A model generated the notes under the pieces. The model ran no database searches. It was not told the origin of the DNA and was given only the letters and a program-made list of their open reading frames with translations. This document shows, one piece after another, positions 36,612-45,814 of a stretch of DNA of 64,000 nt (position 1 is its first letter; each line of letters opens with the position of its first letter). Source of the stretch: Adhaeretor mobilis (GTDB lineage: Bacteria; Planctomycetota; Planctomycetia; Pirellulales; Lacipirellulaceae); the NCBI RefSeq assembly GCF_007741515.1, contig NZ_CP036263.1, positions 1,981,001 through 2,045,000 on the forward strand, given 5' to 3'. A program made the translations under genes and the position numbers.

Positions 36612-39347
36612 ATGGGCCAAGCGAAATCCCAGAGTGACGCTTCGTTGCGATTCCTCACCACAATCAGTGGTTGCTGGTCTTCATTGATCGGCAAGGTGGT
36701 GGTTGCTGTGGGAATGCTCACGGCAATCTCCGTCAATCAGGTCTTTGCGGATTCGCCTGCACTGCTCGACGACATGGCGGGCAGTCGACCGACGCTGCGA
36801 TTGGCCAACGCCGATGAGAACGTGCGACTACTAAGCCAGAGCCTTATCGAAAATGGCGGGCGAAAAGATAGCGTCGCCGAACGGATTCAAATATCCGCCC
36901 CGCCCGGCCAAACCGCTGAGATCGTTTATCAGCTGCCGCAGGCGACGGTCATCGATGAATTAGCCATTTCTGTATGGCTGCGTTGCAATCGACCGGGCAT
37001 AAGACTGGCTGCAAGAGTGACATTGCCGCGCACCAAGAACCCGGAGACCGGCAAACCCTTCCAGCTGCTGCTCGTGGGGGAAACGCATTCTCAAGGGCCG
37101 TTTTGGGAGCGACTAGAGCTGCGCGACCTATCGCGAGAGCTTGCCCGCCAAGCAAGAGTTTCGCGAGCCAAGTATGGGCAGCTGATCGACGAGCGTGGAG
37201 CGGTGTTGCAGCAATTGGTGATTCTCACACCAGGAGCAGCCGGCGCTACTGAGCTAGTTGTGGATGAAGTCGCCCTTTATGGCGTGCTCAAAACGCGCCC
37301 CGGGGTGACGGCGGATACGAGTCGAGTCAAGCTAGCGAGCCACGGGGAAGCAATCAGGGGCGAATTGCCCGCGCGACCAAGCATTCCGCGGGTACTCCAA
37401 TGGCAGGGCGAACCGTTTCAGCTAGTTCGCTCGCTAGGTTTCGATGCCGCCAGCCTCGATCGACTTCCCACGTCTGACGAACTGAGCGAAGCGCGTGAAG
37501 CAGGCCTGTACTTGGTTTGCCCGCCTCCTTCGATTGGTGAAATGACGCAGCACGGGATCACCAGTCGTTACGATGGCGTCCTCCTTTGGGATATGGCCGA
37601 CTTATCGCGCCGCGACCAGATCGATGCCCTTGTTCAGCAAAAAGAAGAACTTAGCCGCTTTGAATCGCTTGCAGGGCGAGAAACTCTTTTGCGACCGCAC
37701 ACAAATTTGCGGCAGGCGAGTCGCGTTAGCGATTTACTTTTAGTTGGCCATGGCCAGGCGGGCTCTACGTCGTCGCTCAGTGATTTTTCATTGCGGCTTA
37801 ACGGACAACAACGACATGCTTGCCCGGGAAGTCGTTTTTGGTTGAAGCTCAACACGCAGTACGCCGAAGGCCAAATGAAGCAGTTGACTGCGCTCAATGG
37901 GTCGCAGGGCGGGGCGGTCGACTATCGTGAAATGACCGAAATAGCATTCGCCTCACTAGGCTGTCGTCCTCGGGGCTTCTACTTCGAGTCCAGGGAAAGC
38001 CTCGCGAGTGCATCGCCGGAAACGAAAAAGCGTGCTGCCATCGTGGAGCTAGCCAATTTACGTCTCGGATTGGCAGAGCCCTGGCTGCGCTCAGGCAAAC
38101 CTGGTTCTGCGCGTTCATCGCAACCAAACCTTAGTGCGATCACTTTGGATACCGAGCGATCCTACTTGCTCGCACCAGTTCATTGGAGCGGACGACTCGA
38201 CAGTGCGCCGCCAGTGAGTTCTCAATCGCCTGTTTCCTTCCTGGTGCCTGGAGTGCCGGAGTCGATTGATGCTTACTTGTTGGATTGGAGTGGCCCGAAA
38301 ATTTTAAGAACGCAGCGCGTGACTGGCGGCGTACAAGTCACGATCGACTTGTTGCCCAGCGATGCCCTATTGCTGATGACGCAGGACCCACGAGCGGTCG
38401 CACAAGTCGGCGGCTATCTGAGAAAACATGCCGCGCGCGCCACAAAACTGCGACTTGACCTCGCGCGGCTTGAACTTGCAGCAGCCACGCGAGCAATTCA
38501 CGAGTTGCCGAGAACGGTCGCCGACCCGCGGGCTCTGCAACCAACCTTGCAGCACATTACCACGCTCGTCACACGCAGCGACACACAGCGGCAAGAGAGC
38601 AAGTATGCCACTTCGCTGGCTTCGTTGGCGCAGGCAGAGAGCCTGCTACAAACGCTAGCCGATCAGCTTGCGGGACGCGTCACCGGCGAGTCGCCTACGG
38701 GCGAATACCCTTGGCTGCCACGCTGGTCGACTCTCACCGCGATCAATCAGCTCAGCCGTTCGGCGAGCACTGCTACTGCAGAACCTCGGCACTTACCGGC
38801 CGGCCAGTTTGAGAGTTTGGAGGAACTGATGGGCTCCGGGTGGAGGCATCTTCAGCACGAGAGTGAGGGTCTTACGACTTCGGTTCGCCTTTCGGGTGAA
38901 GCGCCTGTCCAAGGAAACTACTGTCTTGAGCTGGAGTGTCGTCCAACACTGCCTGAGAGCCAACTCACCCCAGCCGCAACACCACCGGTCTGGGTTACTT
39001 CTCCAGGCCTGCCGATTCGTGGGGGGCAGTTGGTGGAGATCACCGGCAGGCTCCGCGTGCCTCAACAACCGCTGGGGGTGCAAGCGGAATTGCTGATTTT
39101 TGATTCTCTGGGAGGCGAGAGCTCCGCACTGCGCATCCAGCAGAGCCCTTCGTGGAGGGCTTTTCGTATCTTGCGTGTGGCACCTGAAGACGGCCCCATG
39201 AACCTCACCATAGCACTCGGAGGGGCCGGAATGGCCCAAGTGGATGACCTGAAGATGCGTGTGCTCTCTCAAGCTACGCCCGCAGCGGCGTCACAATCGC
39301 TACCCAGTGCCCAAGCTCAGCCTCCGCGCCAATTCCGACGAAGGTAA
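36612..39347 (+). CDS. Large secreted protein of unknown function
   Basis: Exported protein of 911 residues. A signal peptide or anchor is near residues 25-47 (KVVVAVGMLTAISVNQVFADS). Residues about 60-230 and 730-890 look like carbohydrate-binding or jelly-roll beta domains (ISVWLRCNRPGIRLAARV...; VEITGRLRVPQQPLGVQAEL). The centre (about 265-560) resembles a glycosidase-like barrel only in general outline; I found no catalytic motif that I trust. A helical stretch (about 600-680) follows. Start ATG at 36612. No family recognised. The ABC transporter operon follows 308 bases later on the same strand. Confidence 0.75.
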   Translation: MGQAKSQSDASLRFLTTISGCWSSLIGKVVVAVGMLTAISVNQVFADSPALLDDMAGSRPTLRLANADENVRLLSQSLIENGGRKDSVAERIQISAPPGQTAEIVYQLPQATVIDELAISVWLRCNRPGIRLAARVTLPRTKNPETGKPFQLLLVGETHSQGPFWERLELRDLSRELARQARVSRAKYGQLIDERGAVLQQLVILTPGAAGATELVVDEVALYGVLKTRPGVTADTSRVKLASHGEAIRGELPARPSIPRVLQWQGEPFQLVRSLGFDAASLDRLPTSDELSEAREAGLYLVCPPPSIGEMTQHGITSRYDGVLLWDMADLSRRDQIDALVQQKEELSRFESLAGRETLLRPHTNLRQASRVSDLLLVGHGQAGSTSSLSDFSLRLNGQQRHACPGSRFWLKLNTQYAEGQMKQLTALNGSQGGAVDYREMTEIAFASLGCRPRGFYFESRESLASASPETKKRAAIVELANLRLGLAEPWLRSGKPGSARSSQPNLSAITLDTERSYLLAPVHWSGRLDSAPPVSSQSPVSFLVPGVPESIDAYLLDWSGPKILRTQRVTGGVQVTIDLLPSDALLLMTQDPRAVAQVGGYLRKHAARATKLRLDLARLELAAATRAIHELPRTVADPRALQPTLQHITTLVTRSDTQRQESKYATSLASLAQAESLLQTLADQLAGRVTGESPTGEYPWLPRWSTLTAINQLSRSASTATAEPRHLPAGQFESLEELMGSGWRHLQHESEGLTTSVRLSGEAPVQGNYCLELECRPTLPESQLTPAATPPVWVTSPGLPIRGGQLVEITGRLRVPQQPLGVQAELLIFDSLGGESSALRIQQSPSWRAFRILRVAPEDGPMNLTIALGGAGMAQVDDLKMRVLSQATPAAASQSLPSAQAQPPRQFRRR

Positions 39348-39655
39348 GCCGATTAGGTGCCCTCGCAGGCCATCTTTTCAGCGGCTCAGTCCTCGGGGCA
39401 TCCTTGTTGAGTGCGATTCGAGGATTTATACTTGCCAGGAAGAGAATTGTAGGCTCCGACTGGACCGCATGACACTGAGTTGCGCAAGTGATTTCAACAC
39501 AGTTGTGTGTTGCCGCAAGCAGAGTGGTTCCCTTGTCATGCTCACTGGGAATGCTCGCCAGTTCTCCTGGATGGCGTCACGCTGCGACATTTTCGAAACT
39601 ACATCAAAGTACTCAAGCAGATTTGTCTCACCCACCACTTGATCGAAGCATCCTT
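39348..39655. other. Intergenic region upstream of the ABC operon
   Basis: No gene is supported in these 308 bases. A frame in phase with the ABC ATPase opens at 39488, but its residues before 39656 do not resemble an ATPase. No promoter pair, repeat or riboswitch was recognised. Confidence 0.45.
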
Positions 39656-40621
39656 ATGAGTGAAGCAACCAGTGCAGAGACCGCCGGCGCAGAAACCGCC
39701 AGCTCAGAAATCGTCGTTCAGACGCGCGCCCTGAGCAAGGTGTACCGCGATTTCTGGGGCAGACAAAAAGTGCGGGCTCTCAAGTCGCTCGACCTCGAAG
39801 TCAGGAAGGGGGAAGTCTTCGGTCTGCTCGGGCCCAATGGTTCCGGCAAGACAACCACCATCAAGTTGCTGCTCGGCCTGTTGTTTCCCACCGAGGGCGA
39901 AGCATTGCTCTTCGGCAAGGACTCTTCTGACGTAAGTAAGAACGAGCGGCTCGGCTATCTCCCTGAAGAGTCGTATCTGTACAGGTTCCTCAACGCGGAA
40001 GAGACGCTCGACTTCTACGGCAGATTGTTCGATATGCCGGCGGATGTACGCGAGCAGCGTATCGACGAACTCATCAAGATGGTGGGACTCGATCGGGCAC
40101 GCAAACGCCAGCTACAGGAATACTCCAAGGGTATGACTCGCCGCATCGGGCTGGCCCAAGCGCTGATTAACAATCCCGAATTGATTCTCCTCGACGAGCC
40201 AACCAGTGGCCTCGACCCCATTGGTACACGAGAGATGAAAGACATGATCTTGCGACTCAAAGCGGAAGGTAAAACGGTTGTGATGTGCAGCCACTTGCTG
40301 GCTGACGTGCAGGATGTGTGCGATCGCATTGCGATTCTCCACCAGGGTGAACTGAAGGAACTGGGGCGAGTCGATACGCTCCTTACCGTGGCGGATGTCA
40401 CTCAACTGCGTGCGAAGGGGCTCACTGGCGAGTGTCAGCAAGAGTTGCGTGACGTAATCGCCCGGCATCACGGCGAGCTCTTGGAGATGAACAATCCGAC
40501 GACCACCCTCGAAGACCTGTTCCTAAAGATCGTGCGCGATAGTGAGGCACGTCCAGGTCGTCGAGCGAGTATTGAGGGGGCCGATGACAACAAGACCGGC
40601 GGGGTCGCAACCGCCGACTAG
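39656..40621 (+). CDS. ABC transporter ATP-binding protein (ABC-2 type)
   Basis: ATPase of 321 residues. Walker A is GPNGSGKT, the signature motif is [15 protein letters not shown], Walker B is [13 protein letters not shown] and the H-loop His is in [10 protein letters not shown]. The N-terminal strands ([22 protein letters not shown]) are typical of the CcmA/drug-export class. A C-terminal extension (about 235-321) probably contacts the permease. The upstream frame from 39488 is unlikely to be translated; ATG 39656 gives the standard start. The permease begins 56 bases after the stop, so the two form one export system with the downstream 542-residue protein. Confidence 0.93.
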   Translation: MSEATSAETAGAETASSEIVVQTRALSKVYRDFWGRQKVRALKSLDLEVRKGEVFGLLGPNGSGKTTTIKLLLGLLFPTEGEALLFGKDSSDVSKNERLGYLPEESYLYRFLNAEETLDFYGRLFDMPADVREQRIDELIKMVGLDRARKRQLQEYSKGMTRRIGLAQALINNPELILLDEPTSGLDPIGTREMKDMILRLKAEGKTVVMCSHLLADVQDVCDRIAILHQGELKELGRVDTLLTVADVTQLRAKGLTGECQQELRDVIARHHGELLEMNNPTTTLEDLFLKIVRDSEARPGRRASIEGADDNKTGGVATAD

Positions 40622-40677
40622 CCTGCTTCACTGATTAACTCGTCCTACCACACGCTTATTTTTAATACGTTGTCTTC

Positions 40678-42549
40678 ATGGTTCTCGAACGCGAAATTTA
40701 TCCGTACCTCCAGTGGCTGCTCTGGGGCACTGGCGGCAGTAACTTCGGGGCGTTGCCACGATTCTTTGCCGTTTGCGCCGGCTTCGCAGTTCTCGCCATC
40801 TTGTTGGGGTACGTGGTATCTCTTCTTAGGGCAGAGCGGCGCGGAGGGTTCTTCACAGGCCTTCTGCAAGCTGGCGATCGAGTTTTTAAGACGCTCAAGA
40901 GTGGCATCGCCGAACTAGCTGCCACCTCCCCTCGACGCGTGTGGGCACTCGCCAAGCTAGCTATGAAGGAAGCCTGGCGACGGCGTATTCTCATCGCGCT
41001 GGTCGTGTACGTAGTTCTGCTGCTGTTCGCCGCTTGGTTTCTGAGCGTTGAACACCCCGACCCTGCACGCTTATATTTAAGCTTCGTGCTTTCTGCCACA
41101 ACGGGCCTCGTGCTGCTCATTGCACTGCTCATCAGCGCCTTTAGCCTGCCAGGTGATTTTAAATCGAAAACCATCTACACGGTTGTCACCAAGCCGGTAC
41201 GTGCTGGTGAGATCATCCTCGGTCGCATTCTTGGTTTTACGGTGGTTGGCACATTTCTTCTGGTAGCCATGGGATTGTGCAACTATGTCTTTGTAACACG
41301 CTCGTTGGGCCACGTGCATCAAGTCGAAGCCGATAGCATCGAGCGGCAGACCAGTACCGAGGGAGAAGACGAAGGCCGTACGGGCCGCACAACAAACACC
41401 GCTGGGCATCGTCATCGCATCGAGGTCGATAGTGACAATCAGGGTATCGCCCTCACAGAGAACGGCCATTATCACCCCTTGGATATCGACTCTGAGGGTC
41501 GAATCACCGTCCGGCCTGCTGTCGGTTTCCTCAGAGCTCGTCAGCCAGATTACGGCAAGTTGCGATTTGTTGATCGCACAGGCGTAGAGAAGGCTCGCGG
41601 CATTAGCGTTGGTAGCGAATGGACCTACCGCAGCTTTATCGATGGGAACACACTCGCGACGGCTATCTGGACTTTTAGCAATATCTCGGCAGCGACATTC
41701 GAGGAGTCGAGGAACGACCAGGGCGAAGCATCTGGGGAAGTGTTGCCGATTGCCTTGAAAGTACGAGTATTCAAGACGCACAAAGGCACGATCGGACAGC
41801 CCATCTCTGGCACCATTCAATTTCGCAATCCGGAGACAACAGCGGTTAGCGACCCCGAGCCGTTCTATGCCAAGGACTCGCAAATCGACGAAATGTTCCC
41901 TTCGAGAGCGCAGGTGACGCCGGAGGGCGAGCCCATCGATCTGCTGGACGATCTCACTACCGAAGATGGCCGCCTTGAGATACTCGTGAAGTGCGCCGAA
42001 CGAGGACAGTACTTCGGTTTCGCACAAGCGGACCTTTACATCAGCAAGCCAGACGGCTCTACGCTGATGAACTTCATCAAAGTTCATCTGAGCATTTGGA
42101 TTCAGATGGTCATTGTCATCACTGTGGGCGTGGTGATCAGCACGCTCGTCAGCGGTCCGGTGGCGATGATGTTCACAGCCTCTTTCATTATTTTGGGAAT
42201 CTTCCGCGAGAAGTTTCTAGAAATTGCGACCGATCAAGCCTACGGCGGCGGACCGGCCGAGGCGCTAGTGCGAATGGGTACGCAGGCGAATGTGGTTTCG
42301 CAGCTCGACCAAACCTGGGGCGTGATGATTGTCCAGTTCATTGATACTTTCATATCGAGGCCTTTGATGTGGGGCGTCGGGCAAATTCTTCCAGACTTCC
42401 AGTATCTCGATTCCTCCAATTACGCCGCCGAGGGGTATAATCTGCCCTGGGACCGTATTTTTCAAGACCTGACCATCTGCGGCGGTTACGTCGTGGCGTT
42501 TTCCGTTCTCGGCTACTTCCTGTTGAGAACTCGTGAGGTAGCTCGATGA
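40678..42549 (+). CDS. ABC-2 type permease with histidine-motif extracytoplasmic domain
   Basis: Membrane protein of 623 residues. Helices near residues 20-50, 100-122, 128-155 and 170-205 precede a large extracytoplasmic domain (about 207-470). Two helices near 475-515 and one near 600-618 complete the permease. The domain carries three repeats of a GHxH motif followed by an acidic residue: GHVHQVEAD (211-219), GHRHRIEVD (243-251) and GHYHPLDID (263-271). These could bind metal (inference). Start ATG 40678. Its stop overlaps the next gene by four bases (ATGA), so the two are translationally coupled. Confidence 0.88.
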   Translation: MVLEREIYPYLQWLLWGTGGSNFGALPRFFAVCAGFAVLAILLGYVVSLLRAERRGGFFTGLLQAGDRVFKTLKSGIAELAATSPRRVWALAKLAMKEAWRRRILIALVVYVVLLLFAAWFLSVEHPDPARLYLSFVLSATTGLVLLIALLISAFSLPGDFKSKTIYTVVTKPVRAGEIILGRILGFTVVGTFLLVAMGLCNYVFVTRSLGHVHQVEADSIERQTSTEGEDEGRTGRTTNTAGHRHRIEVDSDNQGIALTENGHYHPLDIDSEGRITVRPAVGFLRARQPDYGKLRFVDRTGVEKARGISVGSEWTYRSFIDGNTLATAIWTFSNISAATFEESRNDQGEASGEVLPIALKVRVFKTHKGTIGQPISGTIQFRNPETTAVSDPEPFYAKDSQIDEMFPSRAQVTPEGEPIDLLDDLTTEDGRLEILVKCAERGQYFGFAQADLYISKPDGSTLMNFIKVHLSIWIQMVIVITVGVVISTLVSGPVAMMFTASFIILGIFREKFLEIATDQAYGGGPAEALVRMGTQANVVSQLDQTWGVMIVQFIDTFISRPLMWGVGQILPDFQYLDSSNYAAEGYNLPWDRIFQDLTICGGYVVAFSVLGYFLLRTREVAR

Positions 42550-44174
42550 ATCGACGTAGCTCTTTCTATCGCAAAGTTGGTTATGGCTTGGCAATCGCCA
42601 TGCTGTTGGTTCCCATCGCATTGTTAGGTGCTCCCGCGGTAACCTCGCAGGGCAATCGTGGCGGAAAACTGGCCCAGCTTCGCGATGAGTACGATCTCGG
42701 GCAGGCAGATCTCGGCGAGATTGACCCCGCTAGCGAAACCATTCGCTTAGCAACCCTCGGCATGCGGGGCATTGCCGTCACGTGGCTGTGGAACAAAGCC
42801 AACGAGTACAAGAAAACCGAAGACTGGACCGCACTCAACGAAACGCTCCGACAGTTGGCTCGCCTGCAGCCCTACTTTATCTCGTTCTGGCGCTATCAGG
42901 CCTGGAATATTACCTACAACGTCTCGGTGGAAGTCGACGCGGTTGAGGACCGCTACTACTACGTAAAACGCGGCATCGATTTCCTCAAAGAGGGCATCCA
43001 TTACAATCGCGATAGCCCCTACCTCTTGGACGAAATCGGGTGGTTCATTGGCAACAAGATCGGACGAGCGGACGAGCATGTGCTTTATCGCAAGCTCTTC
43101 AAAGCGGACGACGACTTCCACCCCGAAGATCGCCCGCCGACCCAGCGAGACAATTGGCTCGTTTCAAAGACTTGGTACGAGAAGGGCGTTGAAGCCGTCG
43201 ATGTGAAGAAGCAAAGCCTGGGTCAAAAGAACCCGACGACGTTCTTTGAGAAACCGGCTCGCTCGCAAATTAGCTATGCCGACGCCATCGAGGAAGAGGG
43301 CGTATTCGGCCGCCGTGCGAAGGACGCTTGGGAAAAAGCATCTGAGTTGTGGAATGCTTTCGGTCGCAGGGAGATGCGCGCCTCCAACGGCATGCTGATC
43401 AGGCTAGCGGATTTGGAACGCTGGGAAGAGGAGGCCCAAGATCTGAGCAAGCAACTTGATACGCTCGACCCGGGCTTGCCGCAGCGTATGCTAAAGGCCG
43501 CTCAAGATTCGTTAACCGACGAGGAGAAGAATGCGCTTAATGTGAATATCGAAGAGCGCACGCCGGCTCAGTCGAAACTCGCTGATGCTGCAAACCAGCG
43601 ATTGAATATTACGTACGATAAGATCGCTCAAGAGCTCGCACGCACCAACCCTGAGAAAGCCGCCGAAGCCCGCCGCCTGGCTGGTCGAGTCGCTGAAGCG
43701 GCGACTCGCGCGCGTTACATCAGTACCAACCGCGATGTGGTTCAGTATGAGTTTTGGGGCGCACGAGCTGAGTTCGAACAGGCGAAGGAAGTGCTAGAGG
43801 CCCGCAAGTTAGCGCACGATGCTGAGAAGGCGTTCGCTGAAGGTTCGCCTCCAGAAGCGAGGAAGCTCTACGAGCAGAGCTTCGACCTGTGGGCAACGGC
43901 TCTCGACAAGCATCCAGAAATTGAGCCCGACTCCGCGTTAGGTGGCGATATCATGGAGTACATTGAGAAGTACAACAAAGTGCTGGCTCAACTCGACAAG
44001 CAACTTGGCGATCCAGAGATTGGGGATGCGTTTCCACTTTGGGACATCGTCGATTCCAATGGTAGTAACAGCGATTTCCGCGACGCGTATGCTAGTTATG
44101 CGACGCGGCAGGCAGATGTAGAGAACTTGCCACTGGAGCAGCGTCCCCTCATCAACCCCGCAGACGCTCACTGA
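42546..44174 (+). CDS. Membrane-anchored helical protein of the ABC operon
   Basis: Protein of 542 residues. One N-terminal helix (about residues 11-31, YGLAIAMLLVPIALLG) anchors a long alpha-helical domain, probably of TPR-like repeats (WRYQAWNITYNVS, WEKASELWNAFGRREM, EFEQAKEVLEARKLAHDAEKAF-like). A conserved-looking stretch LATLGMRGIAVTWLWNKANE follows the anchor. I do not recognise a named family. Its ATG lies inside the permease stop (ATGA, four-base overlap). It is probably an extracytoplasmic partner of the exporter, a role inferred from linkage only. Confidence 0.8.
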   Translation: MNRRSSFYRKVGYGLAIAMLLVPIALLGAPAVTSQGNRGGKLAQLRDEYDLGQADLGEIDPASETIRLATLGMRGIAVTWLWNKANEYKKTEDWTALNETLRQLARLQPYFISFWRYQAWNITYNVSVEVDAVEDRYYYVKRGIDFLKEGIHYNRDSPYLLDEIGWFIGNKIGRADEHVLYRKLFKADDDFHPEDRPPTQRDNWLVSKTWYEKGVEAVDVKKQSLGQKNPTTFFEKPARSQISYADAIEEEGVFGRRAKDAWEKASELWNAFGRREMRASNGMLIRLADLERWEEEAQDLSKQLDTLDPGLPQRMLKAAQDSLTDEEKNALNVNIEERTPAQSKLADAANQRLNITYDKIAQELARTNPEKAAEARRLAGRVAEAATRARYISTNRDVVQYEFWGARAEFEQAKEVLEARKLAHDAEKAFAEGSPPEARKLYEQSFDLWATALDKHPEIEPDSALGGDIMEYIEKYNKVLAQLDKQLGDPEIGDAFPLWDIVDSNGSNSDFRDAYASYATRQADVENLPLEQRPLINPADAH

Positions 44175-44376
44175 GTGCCTCCTCATTGCCCCATTCCAGG
44201 GGATAGGGAGTAAATTGGAGTGCGCTGGTAGGGCTATTCCCCCTGAGACCACCGGTCGAGATAGCAAGCATCGCCAAATGTGCCTTTCGCCTAACCTACC
44301 GCATGCGTAGAATCAGCGACTTCCTGAGGTTCGCAACGTCGCGAAAGCTCTCCCCCCGGTTTGATGAAGGCTAGCG

Positions 44377-45714
44377 ATGCGAATAGTGGTCCTTGGTGCC
44401 GGCACGGTCGGAAGTTCTATCTCTTCGTTGCTGTGCCTTCACCGGCACAGTTTGACGATCATTGATACCAATGCCGACCGCGTCAAGCAACTCAATGAGA
44501 CAATCGACGCTCGTGCGATCACTGGCTCAGCCTCGCAATCTTCGGTACTGTTTCAGGCGGGTATCGGCTCTGCCGATTTGGTACTCGCCGTCACAGGCGA
44601 CGACGAAGTAAACATCGTTGCCGCTAGCATGGGGAAGGCGATGGGTGCCAAGCGTGCTGTCGCACGCGTCTATGCTCCCGTATTTCGTGACCTAAGCACC
44701 TTCGACTATCAACGACATTTCGGTATTGATCGGCTGCTGAGTCTTGAGCACCTTACAGCGATGGAACTCGCCCGTCGAATCCGTCACCCCGGTTCGGTTG
44801 CTGTAGAGAGCCTCTCTGGCGGCGACCTGGAAGTTCATGAGTTGCTTGTGTCTGATTCGGGAACTGGCATCGGCAAGTCGCTCAAAGACTTGAGCATGCC
44901 CCGCGGAGTGCGCATCGGATCGATCGCACGAGACGGACGTACGTGGATTGCTGGTGCCGGCGACGAAATCCAGGCGGGTGATCGTCTCACGATTCTCGGC
45001 AAGCGAACTGAAGTGGAAGATATCAAGGAACTGTTCTGCGCGAAAGCAAATACCAAGTTGGGCGTTGTGATCGCTGGTGGTGGGGAAACGGGTTACCATT
45101 TGGCGGCTACCCTAGAAGGCCCGCGGATAGCTGTAGTGCTCATGGAACGCGATCGGGAACGCTGCGAATTTCTTGCCGAACATCTCAAGCACACTGTGGT
45201 GGTTAATCGCGACGCCACGCGGCGCGTGAACCTCGAAGAGGAACGAGTCGGAAGTGCTGACGTCTTTGTTTCCTGTACGGGTGATGACGAAACCAACATC
45301 GTGGCGGCCGTCGAAGCACGAGACGTTGGTGCCAAAATAGTGATGTCGCTCGTCGGCAGGCCGGATTACGCACACGTGGTTTCCAAATTGGGCATTGATC
45401 ACACTGTCAGTCCCCGTGAAGTTGTTGCGAAGCAGGTACTCGGATACTTAACGTCGGGTGCCGTCGTTTCAAAAACGCCGCTCAGTGTGGATAGCCAACT
45501 GAGTATCCTCGAATTGGAAGTTGCCGAAGGGTCACTCGCCACAGAGCATGTGCTCGCCGGGTTGAATCTTCCCGAACAGTGCTTGATTGCCGCGGTCATA
45601 CGCGAAGGTTATGCAAGCGTTCCCGGCGCGGACGATCACCTGCAAGCCGGTGATACCGTGGTGGTGCTTCTGGCCGACGAGGTTCATTCCGAGGCGGTCG
45701 CCCTGTTTGAGTAG
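44377..45714 (+). CDS. trkA: Trk K+ transport regulatory subunit TrkA
   Basis: Cytoplasmic K+-channel gating protein of 445 residues, made of two halves. Each half has an RCK-N (NAD-binding) and an RCK-C domain: VVLGAGTVGSSISSLLC at residues 4-20, and GVVIAGGGETGYHLAATL around residue 230. Both halves keep the acidic residue after the second strand (IDT, LMERDRE) and a VTGDDEVNIVAA/CTGDDETNIVAA segment. It controls TrkH, whose gene follows 100 bases downstream on the same strand. Start ATG 44377. Length matches E. coli TrkA (458). Confidence 0.95.
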   Translation: MRIVVLGAGTVGSSISSLLCLHRHSLTIIDTNADRVKQLNETIDARAITGSASQSSVLFQAGIGSADLVLAVTGDDEVNIVAASMGKAMGAKRAVARVYAPVFRDLSTFDYQRHFGIDRLLSLEHLTAMELARRIRHPGSVAVESLSGGDLEVHELLVSDSGTGIGKSLKDLSMPRGVRIGSIARDGRTWIAGAGDEIQAGDRLTILGKRTEVEDIKELFCAKANTKLGVVIAGGGETGYHLAATLEGPRIAVVLMERDRERCEFLAEHLKHTVVVNRDATRRVNLEEERVGSADVFVSCTGDDETNIVAAVEARDVGAKIVMSLVGRPDYAHVVSKLGIDHTVSPREVVAKQVLGYLTSGAVVSKTPLSVDSQLSILELEVAEGSLATEHVLAGLNLPEQCLIAAVIREGYASVPGADDHLQAGDTVVVLLADEVHSEAVALFE

Positions 45715-45814
45715 GCTACGCTTGAGTAGGCCGCTCTCGATTCTTGTGAGCATCTTCAAGCTTTGAGTTTTCAGCAGTACTCTTGAATATTCCGAACAAC
45801 CAACATCGTCTCGT

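Noticed and set aside
39488..39655. N-terminal extension of the ABC ATPase
   Set aside because: The 56 extra residues are Ser/Cys-rich and unlike any ATPase; the normal start is ATG 39656.
44175..44376. c-di-AMP or K+ riboswitch upstream of trkA
   Set aside because: I looked for the conserved cores and a fold but found none that I trust.
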